From: Cytophagales bacterium
Lineage (GTDB): Bacteria; Bacteroidota; Bacteroidia; Cytophagales; Cyclobacteriaceae
Assembly: GCA_022360055.1 (NCBI GenBank)
Contig: JAKSDO010000192.1
Location: 1-64,000 of the forward strand
Direction: 5' to 3'
DNA length: 64,000 nt
Position numbers and translations under genes: made by a program. Positions 27,798 through 37,900 of this stretch are shown here, piece by piece (the first letter of the stretch is position 1; each line of letters opens with the position of its first letter). The notes beneath the pieces were generated by a model. It was not told the DNA's origin. It was given only the letters and a program-made list of their open reading frames with translations, and made no database searches.

Positions 27798-29279
27798 ATG
27801 AAACGATACAATATAATCTTGACAGCAGTATTTTTCCTAGCGGGATTAAACGCTTGTGACGAACGTTTTGAGGAGATTAATACAAATCCGAATGGTGTTG
27901 CGGATGTGGACCCGTCTCATTTATTTGCGAAAGCAGCCAGAGATAGCTTCAGAAGCGGTATAAGCGGATATGATTACAGAATTGGCGGCCAGATGTCTCA
28001 TTTCTATGTAGGTGTATTCGTCGAACGATTTATCGATAAGTACAACCAGGATCTTTCCGGCGAAACCTACGAGAGCCTGTTCGGGACGGGGTATGAAAAC
28101 CTTTTAAGATATTACAATGAAATCATGATGCTCACCGCTCCGGGAATGGAAAAAGAGCATGAATTTCAATATGCTGTGGCCGATGTAATGGCAGTACTTG
28201 CCTATGCGAAAATGACAGATGCCTTTGGAGACATCCCCTATTTCGAAGGCGGGTTTGGAAATTCCGGCGAATTATCGCCGGAATATGACCGGCAAAGAGA
28301 TATCTATCTGGATATGATAGACCGGTTGGCCAAAGATATTGAAACGCTAAAAACCGCCGATAGTTCCGTAGGATTATTCGATCAGGATCCTGTATTTCAG
28401 GACGATCCGGACCGTTGGCTTAGATTTACCAATTCGCTGCGGCTGAGATTGGCTATGCGGATGCGGCATGTAGAACCTCAAATAGCCGGTGGAATTATTA
28501 CGGAATGTCTCGCAGAGCCGCTTATGACTTCAAATTTTCATAATGCGATATTGGTAAGCGTCGATGGTGATAATAGTGAATTGTTCAGCCCCTGGTATGG
28601 TGTATTTGATTTCTATAATTTCAGGATAAGCGATAAAGTAGTTTCGCAGTTGGGCTCTACCAACGACCCTCGCCTCCCCATCTATGCGACCCCTTTAAGT
28701 AATGGTTCATACAGGGGCTTTGTAAATGGGTTGACGGACGAGTATTTTGTTGATGCCATCGACGAAGAGCACTCTTATCCCGGCGAATACCTTGTTGGCA
28801 GAGGAGCTCCCGTGTTTTTGATGACTGCCGCGGAGATCGCATTTCTCCGGGCAGAATGCGCGCTGTTTGGTCTGGGCGGTTCGGATGCAAATGCACACTA
28901 TCGAAACGGGATCGAATTAACCATGCAGCGAGTAGGCGTGTCGCAGGAGGATATTGATGCCTTCAAGGCTACCGAAACAGCGACATTATCAGGTACACCG
29001 GAAGAGCAATTCGAGCAAATAGGGACGCAGCTCTGGCTTTCTTTTGCCCCGAATATGGCGGAAGCATATGCTTCCATGCGCAGAACAGGTTATCCGGTGG
29101 TTGAAGATCGCGACGGAATAATCACGGATAAAGGAGACACGGAAGGTGAGCTCCCCTCAAGGATCATTTATCCCTTAAGCGAGAAATTGAGGAACAGCGA
29201 CAATGTAAATGCCGCTATAGAAAATATGGGAGGAGAAGACGTACTGAAAACCAGGGTCTGGTGGGACGTGCGAAGATGA
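27798..29279 (+). CDS. SusD/RagB-type nutrient-binding lipoprotein
   Basis: The protein has 493 residues with a lipoprotein signal (AGLNAC, Cys 20). The mature start DERFEEINTNPNG is typical of the SusD-like group 2 (PF12771 type), as are the RWLRFTNSLRLRLAMRMRHV helix and FLMTAAEIAFLRAECAL near the C-terminal third. It sits on the outer surface as the lid of the SusC channel. It begins 29 bp after susC. Proteins of this branch often serve peptides or non-starch substrates as well as glycans, so a glycan substrate is not assured. Confidence 0.95.
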   Translation: MKRYNIILTAVFFLAGLNACDERFEEINTNPNGVADVDPSHLFAKAARDSFRSGISGYDYRIGGQMSHFYVGVFVERFIDKYNQDLSGETYESLFGTGYENLLRYYNEIMMLTAPGMEKEHEFQYAVADVMAVLAYAKMTDAFGDIPYFEGGFGNSGELSPEYDRQRDIYLDMIDRLAKDIETLKTADSSVGLFDQDPVFQDDPDRWLRFTNSLRLRLAMRMRHVEPQIAGGIITECLAEPLMTSNFHNAILVSVDGDNSELFSPWYGVFDFYNFRISDKVVSQLGSTNDPRLPIYATPLSNGSYRGFVNGLTDEYFVDAIDEEHSYPGEYLVGRGAPVFLMTAAEIAFLRAECALFGLGGSDANAHYRNGIELTMQRVGVSQEDIDAFKATETATLSGTPEEQFEQIGTQLWLSFAPNMAEAYASMRRTGYPVVEDRDGIITDKGDTEGELPSRIIYPLSEKLRNSDNVNAAIENMGGEDVLKTRVWWDVRR

Positions 29280-29358
29280 TTCATACATTTAGATACAATC
29301 TATTCACTGAAAATGATTTATGGATAATTACTATTTCTAACTATTAAATTTTTAAGAC

Positions 29359-30372
29359 ATGATTACAAAATTGAGAACAATCATTTGGGGTTTGGCTCTG
29401 ATATGGAGTGTTGCCTCAATATTGGTGATTTCTTCGTGTAGCGAAAGCGATGATCCCCCCAAGCCCCCGGAGGCGCCTAAGGTTTCCTACCAGGATTCGG
29501 ATGTTGCCGTCGGCACCGAAGGAAAAGTTACAGCGGCCGTTCAGGGAGATCCCGCTACGTATGAAATTGTCGGAATAACGGATCAGGATGACGCCGCCGT
29601 CAACGTAAGTTTCATTACAATAAACGGCAGCACCGGGGAACTGACGATTGGTGCCGAATCTACCACAGGTTCCTATAAAGTTACGGTGAAGGCAAAAAAT
29701 GAAGGCGGTCAGGATGAAGCCGTTGCAAATGTTACCATTACGATAAATAATGACTTCAACCCAACGGGGAAATCATATCTATGGAAGTATTGGATGAATC
29801 AGAGTGATCCCTGGACACTTTCCGGTCTGGACGGAATACCCGGATTAGCCATCGAATCCGTAGAAATTCCCAAAGGGTGGCCCGACGGTTGGCCGACGCC
29901 TCAACCCGAATGGACGGACGAATATATGTTCCCTTACCTGGCACTTGGCGGGGTACAGAATTTGTTGTTTCAGGTACCGGGCGATCTGGCTTGCGCGACC
30001 GAAGGCGAGGAAGGAAATACCCTGCTCTTTAAGGTGGAGACCGATTTGAGCCTGACGACTTTATGTACCGTAACAGAACCCAATGATGGAAAAAGTGTTA
30101 CTATAGGTTCATCGTCGATTTCCTATGCCAACAGCCAATTTGTCTGGACGGTAACATTGGTATCGCAAATACCGGTTACCTATATCATCGAAAACCCGAC
30201 AAGCGAAACGTTTGTAGATCCATTGGATGAAACCACACCGGGGAGACAATTCCCTGCGATCAGAGGTATGGTAGAGAGCTTTACCACGCCTACAAATGTA
30301 TTTGATGAGGCCGGAATTCTAGGATCACTTACTCAAAAGAAAGTTGAGATTATTCTTGAGGTTCTGGATTAG
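29359..30372 (+). CDS. Surface lipoprotein with Ig/cadherin-like domain, SusE/F position
   Basis: The protein has 337 residues. The lipoprotein signal ends at VISSC (Cys 27), followed by SESDDPPKPPEAP, an acidic/proline tether like those of surface-exposed lipoproteins. Residues about 40-130 look like a cadherin/Ig-like beta sandwich (GTEGKVTAAVQGDPATYEIV, NGSTGELTIGAES). The C-terminal 200 residues, rich in Trp and Pro (GWPDGWPTPQPEW), match no family I know. Its place after susC and susD suggests a surface binding protein for the same substrate. A strong terminator follows. Confidence 0.8.
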   Translation: MITKLRTIIWGLALIWSVASILVISSCSESDDPPKPPEAPKVSYQDSDVAVGTEGKVTAAVQGDPATYEIVGITDQDDAAVNVSFITINGSTGELTIGAESTTGSYKVTVKAKNEGGQDEAVANVTITINNDFNPTGKSYLWKYWMNQSDPWTLSGLDGIPGLAIESVEIPKGWPDGWPTPQPEWTDEYMFPYLALGGVQNLLFQVPGDLACATEGEEGNTLLFKVETDLSLTTLCTVTEPNDGKSVTIGSSSISYANSQFVWTVTLVSQIPVTYIIENPTSETFVDPLDETTPGRQFPAIRGMVESFTTPTNVFDEAGILGSLTQKKVEIILEVLD

Positions 30373-30392
30373 AACCGAGTGAATTGTCCGGT

Positions 30393-30428
30393 AAAAAAGC
30401 AGGAGTCATTGACGGTTCCTGCTTTTTT
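30393..30428 (+). terminator. Intrinsic terminator after the sus-like genes
   Basis: The arms AAAAAAGCAGGA (30393-30404) and TCCTGCTTTTTT (30417-30428) pair over 12 bp around a 12-nt loop, and the 3' arm runs into a T tract. It lies 20 bp after the lipoprotein stop codon. This is the clearest terminator in the window. Confidence 0.85.
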
Positions 30429-30700
30429 TATGAACCGTTTAGCCGATACAAACCGGAACATCGCGAAAAAGCTTACATTTATGATTGACAAAGACGAAAA
30501 CCCACCGGTTAAATTAGTGCAATAAATAATTCGGACGTTATTGAAGAGAACTGCCGCATGCCTGGATCGGACGACCGATCGTATCCGCGTTTGAAGATAC
30601 CGAATAATCGGCGGGTATTTTCTTTAGCAAGTCATTCTGCTTGCTACTTTGACAAAAAAGTGGCTTTTTTACCTGATAAGAGGTAAGAAAGAATGTGCCC
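30429..30700. other. Intergenic stretch with a symmetric site before the symporter gene
   Basis: About 270 bp without a gene. It contains GATCGG-ACGA-CCGATC (30565-30580), a perfect 6-bp inverted repeat with a 4-nt centre that could be an operator. A further AGCAAG/CTTGCT pair lies near 30628-30647. No TAnnTTTG promoter with correct spacing was found. Confidence 0.4.
30565..30580. promoter_or_regulatory. 16-bp inverted repeat, candidate operator
   Basis: GATCGG and CCGATC flank ACGA. It lies about 120 bp before the symporter start. A regulator-binding site is possible, but no regulator gene is adjacent. Confidence 0.3.
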
Positions 30701-32128
30701 ATGTCCTATACACTCCTTGGATTTTTGCTCTATCTGCTCGTAATTCTTGTGGTCGGATTTGTGATGTATAACCGCAATAAGTCCCACCGGGATTTCATCA
30801 TTGGCGGCCGCGCAATGAATCCCTGGGTGGTTGCCTTTTCGGAACGGGCCTCCGGGGAATCTGCCTGGTTGTTGCTCGGACTTCCCGGGCTTGGATACGC
30901 TGCGGGATATATTGGAATGTGGGACGCCATCGGTTGTGTTTCCGGAATTATTCTGTATTGGCTCGTTATTGCAGAAAAGCTGAGAATACAATCTGAAGAA
31001 ACCGGGTCGATTACGCTTCCTGATTTTTTTGCTTCAAAATTCAGCTCGCTTTCCATACCCATTCGACTAACCGCCACTTTGATTATCATATTCTTTTTTA
31101 CATTTTATCTGGCTGCTCAATTCAATGGCGCCGGAAAAGTTTTGAATGTCACTTTTGGAATTCCCAATATCTATGGGATCCTCATCGGAACGGTGGTGAT
31201 TGTTTTCTATACCATGCTGGGGGGATTTCTCGCGGTTGCCTGGACGGACCTCCTACAGGGCATTATCATGATCGGAGCTTTGGTGATTTTGCCGCTGGCC
31301 GGGTTTGTAGAGATCATGGAAGAGCACAGGAGCCTTGATGCGGCGCTGGCATCGGCGGGAGCCGACTTTGCCGATTTCACCGGTGGCGCTTCCGGCTGGG
31401 CGGCCTTTGCAGTTGTTATCAGCGGACTGAGCTGGGGGCTTGGTTATATGGGACAGCCGCATTTACTGACTCGCTTTATGTCGATAAACCGTGCGGCCAA
31501 TATCCGGATCAGCCGGCGAATTGCTTATGTTTGGGCAATACCGGGATTTACCGGAGCCCTGTTGATTGGATTGATCGGCTTGGTTTATTACGGTCAGGGG
31601 GCCTTTGATGATGTGGAGCATGTTATGCCTCAACTGGCAAATGATCTCCTGCCGGCCTGGTTGGCGGGAATCTTTATATCCGGGGCAATTGCAGCGATGA
31701 TGTCAACGGCAGACTCCCAACTACTGGTGATAACTTCTTCCGTGATAGAAGATATATATCACAAGACACTGGGAAAGGAAGAAGTTACCGAAAAGCGCTT
31801 GCTATACCTGTCCAGGGTCATTACTATTATTGTAGGCATTTTCGGATTCATCATATCCGTTACTTCTCAGGACCTCGTTTTTGCGTTGGTTTCTTACGCC
31901 TGGGCCGGATTGGGCTCTTCATTCGGACCGACATTATTGATGACGCTCTGGTGGAAAAGGACCACAGCAAAAGGAGTCATGGCAGGGATGATAACGGGCA
32001 CGCTGGTAACTATTGTCTGGTCGAGCTTTTCCGAGCTGGATGCATTTCTGTCTTCCAGGTTAATCGCGTGGCTGGCAGCTTTTACCGCCCTCGTTTTGGG
32101 GAGTCTAAGGACGACAAATAAAGGTTAG
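30701..32128 (+). CDS. Sodium:solute symporter (PutP/SSS family)
   Basis: The protein has 475 residues from ATG 30701; an in-frame GTG at 30695 would add two residues. Thirteen or so membrane segments are visible. Family signatures include FIIGGRAMNPWVVAFSERAS near the N-terminus, GYAAGYIGMWDAIG, GGFLAVAWTDLLQGIIMI and ISGAIAAMMSTADSQLLVIT, closest to the proline symporter PutP. It couples Na+ entry to uptake of a small organic solute across the inner membrane. It follows the sus-like genes after a terminator and may import what they bring into the periplasm. Proline is the default guess, but the substrate is not proven. Confidence 0.9.
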   Translation: MSYTLLGFLLYLLVILVVGFVMYNRNKSHRDFIIGGRAMNPWVVAFSERASGESAWLLLGLPGLGYAAGYIGMWDAIGCVSGIILYWLVIAEKLRIQSEETGSITLPDFFASKFSSLSIPIRLTATLIIIFFFTFYLAAQFNGAGKVLNVTFGIPNIYGILIGTVVIVFYTMLGGFLAVAWTDLLQGIIMIGALVILPLAGFVEIMEEHRSLDAALASAGADFADFTGGASGWAAFAVVISGLSWGLGYMGQPHLLTRFMSINRAANIRISRRIAYVWAIPGFTGALLIGLIGLVYYGQGAFDDVEHVMPQLANDLLPAWLAGIFISGAIAAMMSTADSQLLVITSSVIEDIYHKTLGKEEVTEKRLLYLSRVITIIVGIFGFIISVTSQDLVFALVSYAWAGLGSSFGPTLLMTLWWKRTTAKGVMAGMITGTLVTIVWSSFSELDAFLSSRLIAWLAAFTALVLGSLRTTNKG

Positions 32129-32181
32129 GAGCAGACACGACCTGCCTGTGACAAAAGCCGTACGCATGTTGTGCCGGGTAG

Positions 32182-33057
32182 CTAAAAAGTCCTCGTCATG
32201 TCGGAGGGTATGGCAATCACAAAATCAGCCACCTCTTCATTTTCTTCCAGCAGATTGATGATCGATTCCTGCTCTACTATGGATATGGTCCGGACATTCA
32301 AATCGGGTTGCAACTTTTTTAGGAAGTAGACAATGCCCTCCCTGTTCCTGGTGTGGAACGATCCGTTCAAATGATAAAATACATGGTTTTCCTCCCAATT
32401 GATAGAAATGAAATGAGCCATGGTCGCATCTTTAATGGCCTGGGCGTCAATCATTTTGTTCCCCCCATCATTGTTTTTACCCATATGACCTGCCAGCATC
32501 CCGGATATTTCTTTATATCCGGGCAATTCATAGTCGACTTCTATCGGGAGGGGGGCCATATACTTTCTGGCTTCGTCGGCTATACGATCCAAGCCCTCAA
32601 ATCCGCCTCTTGCAACTATATTGGCATAGCGCCTTGGGATATTGGTCGCAATGAATGGCAGTTTGTTTTTCTTCGCAAAATCAACGATAGGGGCGTAATC
32701 GGTAGCATAGTTATCCCAGATCTTGGCTTCTTTTTTCAGGTGTTTCTCTTTGATCAAACCGGACATGTATTCATCTATGACGATCTGATCATCCGCCTCA
32801 AACATTTCAACCCCAACAATCACCTTTTTCCCGGTCGACTCCCCCAGGCTTTTTAATACCTGCAATTGCAGCCAGTGGCAGATGGAATTATTGTGGATTT
32901 CGCCAAAGAATACGACGTCTGCTTCTTTCAACCCTTTCATCATTTTATCAAAATCAACAGATTTTGACTTTTCTCCGGTAAAGATTTGATAGGCCGGCTT
33001 CGGCTTGAAGGATGTAAATAAACCGAAGAGCGCGATTATTATCAAAAAATATTTCAT
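32182..33057 (-). CDS. ChaN/Tiki-type lipoprotein-like protein (putative haem-iron uptake)
   Basis: The protein has 291 residues. A signal peptide (FLIIIALFGLFTSFKP) is followed by the ChaN domain: DVVFFGEIHNNSICHWLQLQ (metal or haem ligands), VIVGVEMFEADDQIVIDEY and HFISINWEENHVFYHLNGSFH. ChaN of Campylobacter binds haem dimers, and related folds include Tiki and EreA-like enzymes. The role in iron uptake here is from the family only. The ATG at 33057 is immediately preceded by two tandem 90-bp leader repeats that carry a short ORF in the same direction, so expression may depend on that leader. Confidence 0.82.
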   Translation of the reverse strand: MKYFLIIIALFGLFTSFKPKPAYQIFTGEKSKSVDFDKMMKGLKEADVVFFGEIHNNSICHWLQLQVLKSLGESTGKKVIVGVEMFEADDQIVIDEYMSGLIKEKHLKKEAKIWDNYATDYAPIVDFAKKNKLPFIATNIPRRYANIVARGGFEGLDRIADEARKYMAPLPIEVDYELPGYKEISGMLAGHMGKNNDGGNKMIDAQAIKDATMAHFISINWEENHVFYHLNGSFHTRNREGIVYFLKKLQPDLNVRTISIVEQESIINLLEENEEVADFVIAIPSDMTRTF

Positions 33058-33147
33058 GTGTTTATGTTTTTATAGTTAGCTGACACCCGGAGCAATATAA
33101 TCATGCTCGTGTGCGTCCTGAATTCGCTCCGGCCGCGCCGGTTTCAT
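33058..33147 (-). repeat. Leader repeat copy 1 (90 bp), adjacent to the ChaN-like gene
   Basis: The unit runs from the base upstream of the ChaN ATG to an upstream ATG at 33147. On the minus strand it encodes MKPARPERIQ...HDYIAPGVS and then a TAA at 33076-33078. It contains the hairpin CCGGC-GCG-GCCGG. It is tandem with copy 2, which is also 90 bp long, and closely related to copies 3 and 4 at 45.8 kb. Confidence 0.85.
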
Positions 33148-33237
33148 CCGTTTATATTTTTTTAGTTTGTTGATGCACAGAGCAATATAATTATGCTCGT
33201 GTGCGCCCTGAAATTGCTCCGGCCAAGCCGGTTGCAT
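33148..33237 (-). repeat. Leader repeat copy 2 (90 bp), fused in frame with copy 1
   Basis: The ATG at 33237 starts MQPAWPEQFQ and reads in frame through all 30 codons of this copy into the ATG of copy 1, giving one 53-residue ORF (33076-33237) made of two related halves. The hairpin here is CCGGC-TTG-GCCGG. It is more diverged than copies 1, 3 and 4. The remaining bases to 33490 hold no gene; a loose echo of the unit start follows at 33238-33250. Confidence 0.82.
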
Positions 33238-33490
33238 GTGTTTAAAATTTGCAGGAACCTCACCATGTGCCGTTGATCATCATTATTTTGTATGTCTCAA
33301 TAATTATCTCAGGCATGGCCGGTTTCCTCGAATAACAATAAAATTACGGATAAAATTAAATTTAATCGCAGGACCGATAAGAAGGTTTTATGCCCTGCGT
33401 TATGTTACAATAATTTCATTTTCCGGATAAATTGTAAAATTTGGTAGGATTGTTGATCTTCCAAGCTACCAACTTAACTGTTCAGTAAAA

Positions 33491-34066
33491 ATGGATCGCA
33501 TCGTCAGACAGCTTTTATTTACATTGATTGTTACTTGCTTGATTTATAAAATTTCGTTTGCCCAGGTATTGGGGAGGCAATTTCCGGAGATGAATACTTC
33601 AACTGCCGATGGTAAAGTTGTAGACCTACCGGAAGATGCCAAAGGCAGATATACGCTTTTGGGGCTGGCATTCTCAAAGAAATCGGAAGATGACCTGAAT
33701 ACGTGGATGGAGCCTGTTTTCTGGAAGTTTATTGATAAACCCGAGGGAAAGATTGACCGGTTGTTCGGAAATTATAAATATGATGTAAACGCTTATTTTG
33801 TTCCGATGTTTACCGGGATAAAGACGGCAGCTACAAAAACAGCCAAGAAAAAAGCGCTGAAAAAAATGGACCCGCGCCTTATCCCCAGCATTTTATTTTA
33901 TAAAGGCAAATTGAAACCCTATAAAGAATCCCTGGATTTTCAACAAAAGGATATTCCCTATTTTTTTGTATTGGATGAGCACGGAAAAATCGTATATGCC
34001 ACCTCCGGGAGATATTCCGACGCTAAAATGGCAAAGGTCGAAGAGGTTGTCAGCGGAAATCCATAA
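33491..34066 (+). CDS. Secreted thioredoxin-fold-like protein without CxxC
   Basis: The protein has 191 residues with a signal peptide ending near SFAQ. The order FPEMNTSTADGKVVDLPED, RYTLLGLAFSKKSEDDLNTW and KDIPYFFVLDEHGKIVYAT fits a thioredoxin/AhpC-like fold, with the cis-Pro segment at IPYFFV. There is no CxxC or peroxidatic Cys, so it is not an obvious redox enzyme. A distant likeness to the Atp10/redoxin group is possible. It stands alone between two minus-strand genes. Function unknown. Confidence 0.68.
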   Translation: MDRIVRQLLFTLIVTCLIYKISFAQVLGRQFPEMNTSTADGKVVDLPEDAKGRYTLLGLAFSKKSEDDLNTWMEPVFWKFIDKPEGKIDRLFGNYKYDVNAYFVPMFTGIKTAATKTAKKKALKKMDPRLIPSILFYKGKLKPYKESLDFQQKDIPYFFVLDEHGKIVYATSGRYSDAKMAKVEEVVSGNP

Positions 34067-34095
34067 CAATTACGCTCTGGAGTGACGACCGGTGA

Positions 34096-34818
34096 TCAAA
34101 TAAACTTCTCCCGGTCCTGAAGGTTGGCCATTCCGGTAAGAAATGCGATCACACCTCCGCAGACAAGGTATAGTCTGTTGTAAAATATGCGTTCTTCCCA
34201 AATGGTTTCGTTCAGATCGGAAGGCATGCCAAAAGGATTGAAGAAGACATTCCATTCTACCTGTCCTATATTTTCTCCCAAAATGAAAAGAAAAAATCCG
34301 ATAATGATCATGACGACCGCAGTGCCATTCCCGTTTCTTACCAATGTTGAAAACATAAAGGCCAGACAGCCAAGGAAGAATAGCGGAAAGAGTATATGAA
34401 AGACCATTTCAAATACCGGAAAAGAGATGAGCGCAACGGACGTCAGGAGTGAAAGTAACAGCAACAGGAGAAAAACCATGCCATAAATGAGGATAAACCG
34501 CACCAGCCAGACTTTATACCTGTAGTTAGGTATACCAAAGATGATTTCCAACATTCGGCTATCGTCGTCATTTTGAATGCCAAATACCGTCGGATAGAAG
34601 GTCAGTAACATCCCGGGGAAAAGTAAAAGATAAAATACGCCTCTTTCTCCAATATCCGAACCGTTGAACAAATTGATCGAAGTGACGAGTAGAAAAAAGG
34701 CCAAAGCAGACAATAGAAAATACAGGAATTTTCCTGCGAAAATAATTTTGAAATTGTACCGGATCATCTTTCGGATCAGGTCCAGGGTATTCGTTATATA
34801 TTTTACTTCTGTCTTCAT
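34096..34818 (-). CDS. ABC-2 type transporter permease
   Basis: The protein has 240 residues with six membrane segments, starting with FLYFLLSALAFFLLVTSINLF and including GVFYLLLFPGMLLTFYPTVFG and a small domain between. This is the layout of a half-size ABC-2 permease. It lies 94 bp downstream of the RND-ABC fusion gene on the same strand. That fusion carries a nucleotide-binding domain but no ABC permease, so this protein is its natural partner. It is the last gene of the export locus. Confidence 0.82.
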   Translation of the reverse strand: MKTEVKYITNTLDLIRKMIRYNFKIIFAGKFLYFLLSALAFFLLVTSINLFNGSDIGERGVFYLLLFPGMLLTFYPTVFGIQNDDDSRMLEIIFGIPNYRYKVWLVRFILIYGMVFLLLLLLSLLTSVALISFPVFEMVFHILFPLFFLGCLAFMFSTLVRNGNGTAVVMIIIGFFLFILGENIGQVEWNVFFNPFGMPSDLNETIWEERIFYNRLYLVCGGVIAFLTGMANLQDREKFI

Positions 34819-34912
34819 AATCCTAGTTCAGTCCTCCATGGCCGACCGCCTGTCGGGATAGAGGGAATTTGCGGGATGGGTCCGGTCATCTTTTCCGAAG
34901 CGAAAATGGAAA

Positions 34913-37900
34913 TCACATGACCTCTCCCCTGATCAACCATAAATACGCATCTTCAAGATTGGGCCTCACACAAACTGCGGCTGCGTGCGGTTTCTCTTTT
35001 GAAATGCAGCGGACCCTTATGCAATCGCCATCCCGCATATGATGTACCACCAACAGTTTTTCGTTTAAGGCGTCAAACTCCCCGGTAGGAACCTCAAATT
35101 GCCACACGTGCCCCTCGGCCGTCTTTGTCATATCCTGGGGATTGCCATGATATTTCAATTTGCCCCTGTTTAACACGGCCACGTTGTTGCAGGAACTGGA
35201 AATATCCTCAATGATGTGCGTGGAAAATATCACAATCCTGTTCTTGCTCAATTCCACTAATAAATTCCGGAACCGGATCCGTTCTCTTGGATCCAAACCT
35301 GCCGTCGGTTCATCTACGATCAGTATCTTTGGCAGGTGAAGCAAGATTTGTGCAATCCCGATCCGCTGTTTCATCCCTCCGGAAAAAGAACCGATTTTCT
35401 CATGCCTGCGTTCGTGCATATTCACTTCTTTGAGGCATTTTTCTATACGGTTTTCCCGAATCTTCTTATCGACGATTCCTTTTAAAATCGCCTGGTAATT
35501 CAGAAATTCCCATGAACTCATATGCTCATAGGTGCCAAACGCCTGTGGGAGATAACCGATCAGTCCCTGTAATTCTTCCCGTTTTTCGTTGGTGTCCATA
35601 CCATTGATCCGGACCTTGCCATAGCTCTGGTCGAGAATGCCGCATATGATGCGCATCAACGTCGTCTTCCCGGCTCCATTAGGCCCAAGCAGTCCGAACA
35701 TGCCATTTTGGATATTTACGGAGACCGCATCCAGTGCGCGAAAGGGTTCTTTCTTTTTACCGATAACCGGGATGGATTGAACGAAAACATAAAAGCTTCT
35801 TTGAATTCCGGCGAACCTTCCTTGCAGCCGGTTGATGTTAATTCTTCTTTGAAACAAGTTATTCGATGTGACAAAGACGGTCAATCCCAAATACCAGATC
35901 AATCCAATGACGATCACGGCAGGCGGATTGTTCCATTGAAATTGGAATACGATCAGATTCGCCATTGGGATTCCCCAGAATAGGATCCTGCCGATCACTT
36001 CAAAAAGTTTGTTTTCTTTTGAAGTGATAACGGAATTCCAAACCGTAAGGATCAGGAAGAAAAGGCCAATTGCTGTTATAAACGACCAGAAAGGGGCACG
36101 TAAGTAGAAATACCCAAAATAAACAAGGAAACCGATCAGGGGAATTTGCCAGAGCAATTGTTCCGGTTTTGAAAAACTGCCGGGTGTGCGGGAAGCGCTG
36201 AAGCGATCACAGCGTTTTTTGCCGGATTTCCATTCCCTTACGAAGCGACTGTCCCGGTCGTATACTTTTACCAGATTTCGAATGTGTATATTTAATTCTT
36301 CACGGTCATCAATAATTGTTGCTTTGGCTTGCTTGAGGCTTGTCATCAGAAAATAGGTAATGCCCGGAATCAGCACAATTGCGAGCATTAGATTTGCCAG
36401 TTGCCAGATAAACGAGAATACATGGTAATGGATCAGGTAACACGCGACAGACAAGGCGATCAATTGTAATATTTTGATCTTCCGGTCCAAGGCAGCCCAC
36501 CATTCCAGGGCTGTGCTCAATCCCGAATAAAACGTAGGAATGAATATCAGGGTAAAAATGGTGCTGAAAGCTAGACCTCCGATAACCGTAATGGCGAACG
36601 GAGCGCCTATACTTCCGATATACTCGGCTTCTCCCATAGCGAGTGGCATCAATGCGATAATTGTTGTAATGGCGGTAATCAATATCGGTCTTACACGCGC
36701 CATTCCTGAAATCATGAGCGCCCGGCTTCTTCTGTATCCCTGTTTTTGCAGAATATTGGTATAATCAATCAAGATAATGCCGTTGTTTACAACCACTCCG
36801 AGAAGGATAAGAAACCCTGTAAGGGTGTTTGTATTGAATAATGAATTGCCTGTAATGATTAGTCCCGTAAATGAACCAATGGCAGCGAGGGGAATTGAAA
36901 ACATCAATACAACCGGTGAAGCAAAGGACTCAAAGACCGATGCCAGGATCATATAAATAAGGATGAAAGCTGCTGCGATCAAAAAATAGTATTCCTCCAG
37001 CTCGGATTCTTCATGAATGATCTCGACGGCCACACCGGAGGGCAGGGATAAGCTCAAAACAATTTCATCTATTTCTAATCTTGCCGTCTCAAGAAGTGTT
37101 TTGGAGGCGTTGATGTCTGACTCAAATTGATAAACCAGCTCAATTTCCTTCTCCTGGTTTACGCGGTTAATATTTCGCATGCCCGTTGCATAAAAGATGG
37201 TACTCAGGGATTGCAATTCCCTGCTCACTTCATTTTCATCTGGGATTTCAAGTGCTTTTAAATCGCTCATCGACTTTGTTTCATCTGCTTCCCGCCCGTA
37301 GTTTTTTATGATGATATCATAGGATTCCGTACCCTGCTTGAAGAAAGATCCCGAAGATACTTCGGGTTGAAACGAGTTCAACTCCGAAGCGACGGAAGTA
37401 AGCGGAATGCCATATTCCGACATCAACCGGGTATCGAAACGGAGATGTACCTCCGGTCGATTGTCCGAGACATTGGGGCGGACATTTCGAATGGTTTCCA
37501 GCTCCTCCAGGTAATATTGAATATCCTCGGCCACATGTTGCATTTTCTCAAAATCCTGCCCCTTAATTTCAATGCGTTCCTGCTGTATTCCAATGCCCAT
37601 TAATCTCTGAAAGTTAGCGCCGCGTCCCCCGGATCTGCCCCCACCCGGACCTCTGAATCGCTGACTGGATTGCGGTTGTTCAAAACTAATTTCTGCAGTT
37701 TTGATATTTGCAACACTTTCTTCTATGCGTATTTTTACGTCAGCCATACTTCGTTCATGAAGTGATTTAAAGTCCTCCTTCAATACAATCGTGAGGATGG
37801 CGTCTTCTTCTTCGATCCGGCTTACAATATCCTCTTTTTCTTCAATGTTTTCCAATCTGCTTTCTACTTCGCGCACCATCTTATCTGTTGCGTCCAGCGA

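Noticed and set aside
33058-33237. CRISPR-like array of repeats
   Set aside because: The units are adjacent with no spacers, number only two and have an ORF structure; no cas gene is present.
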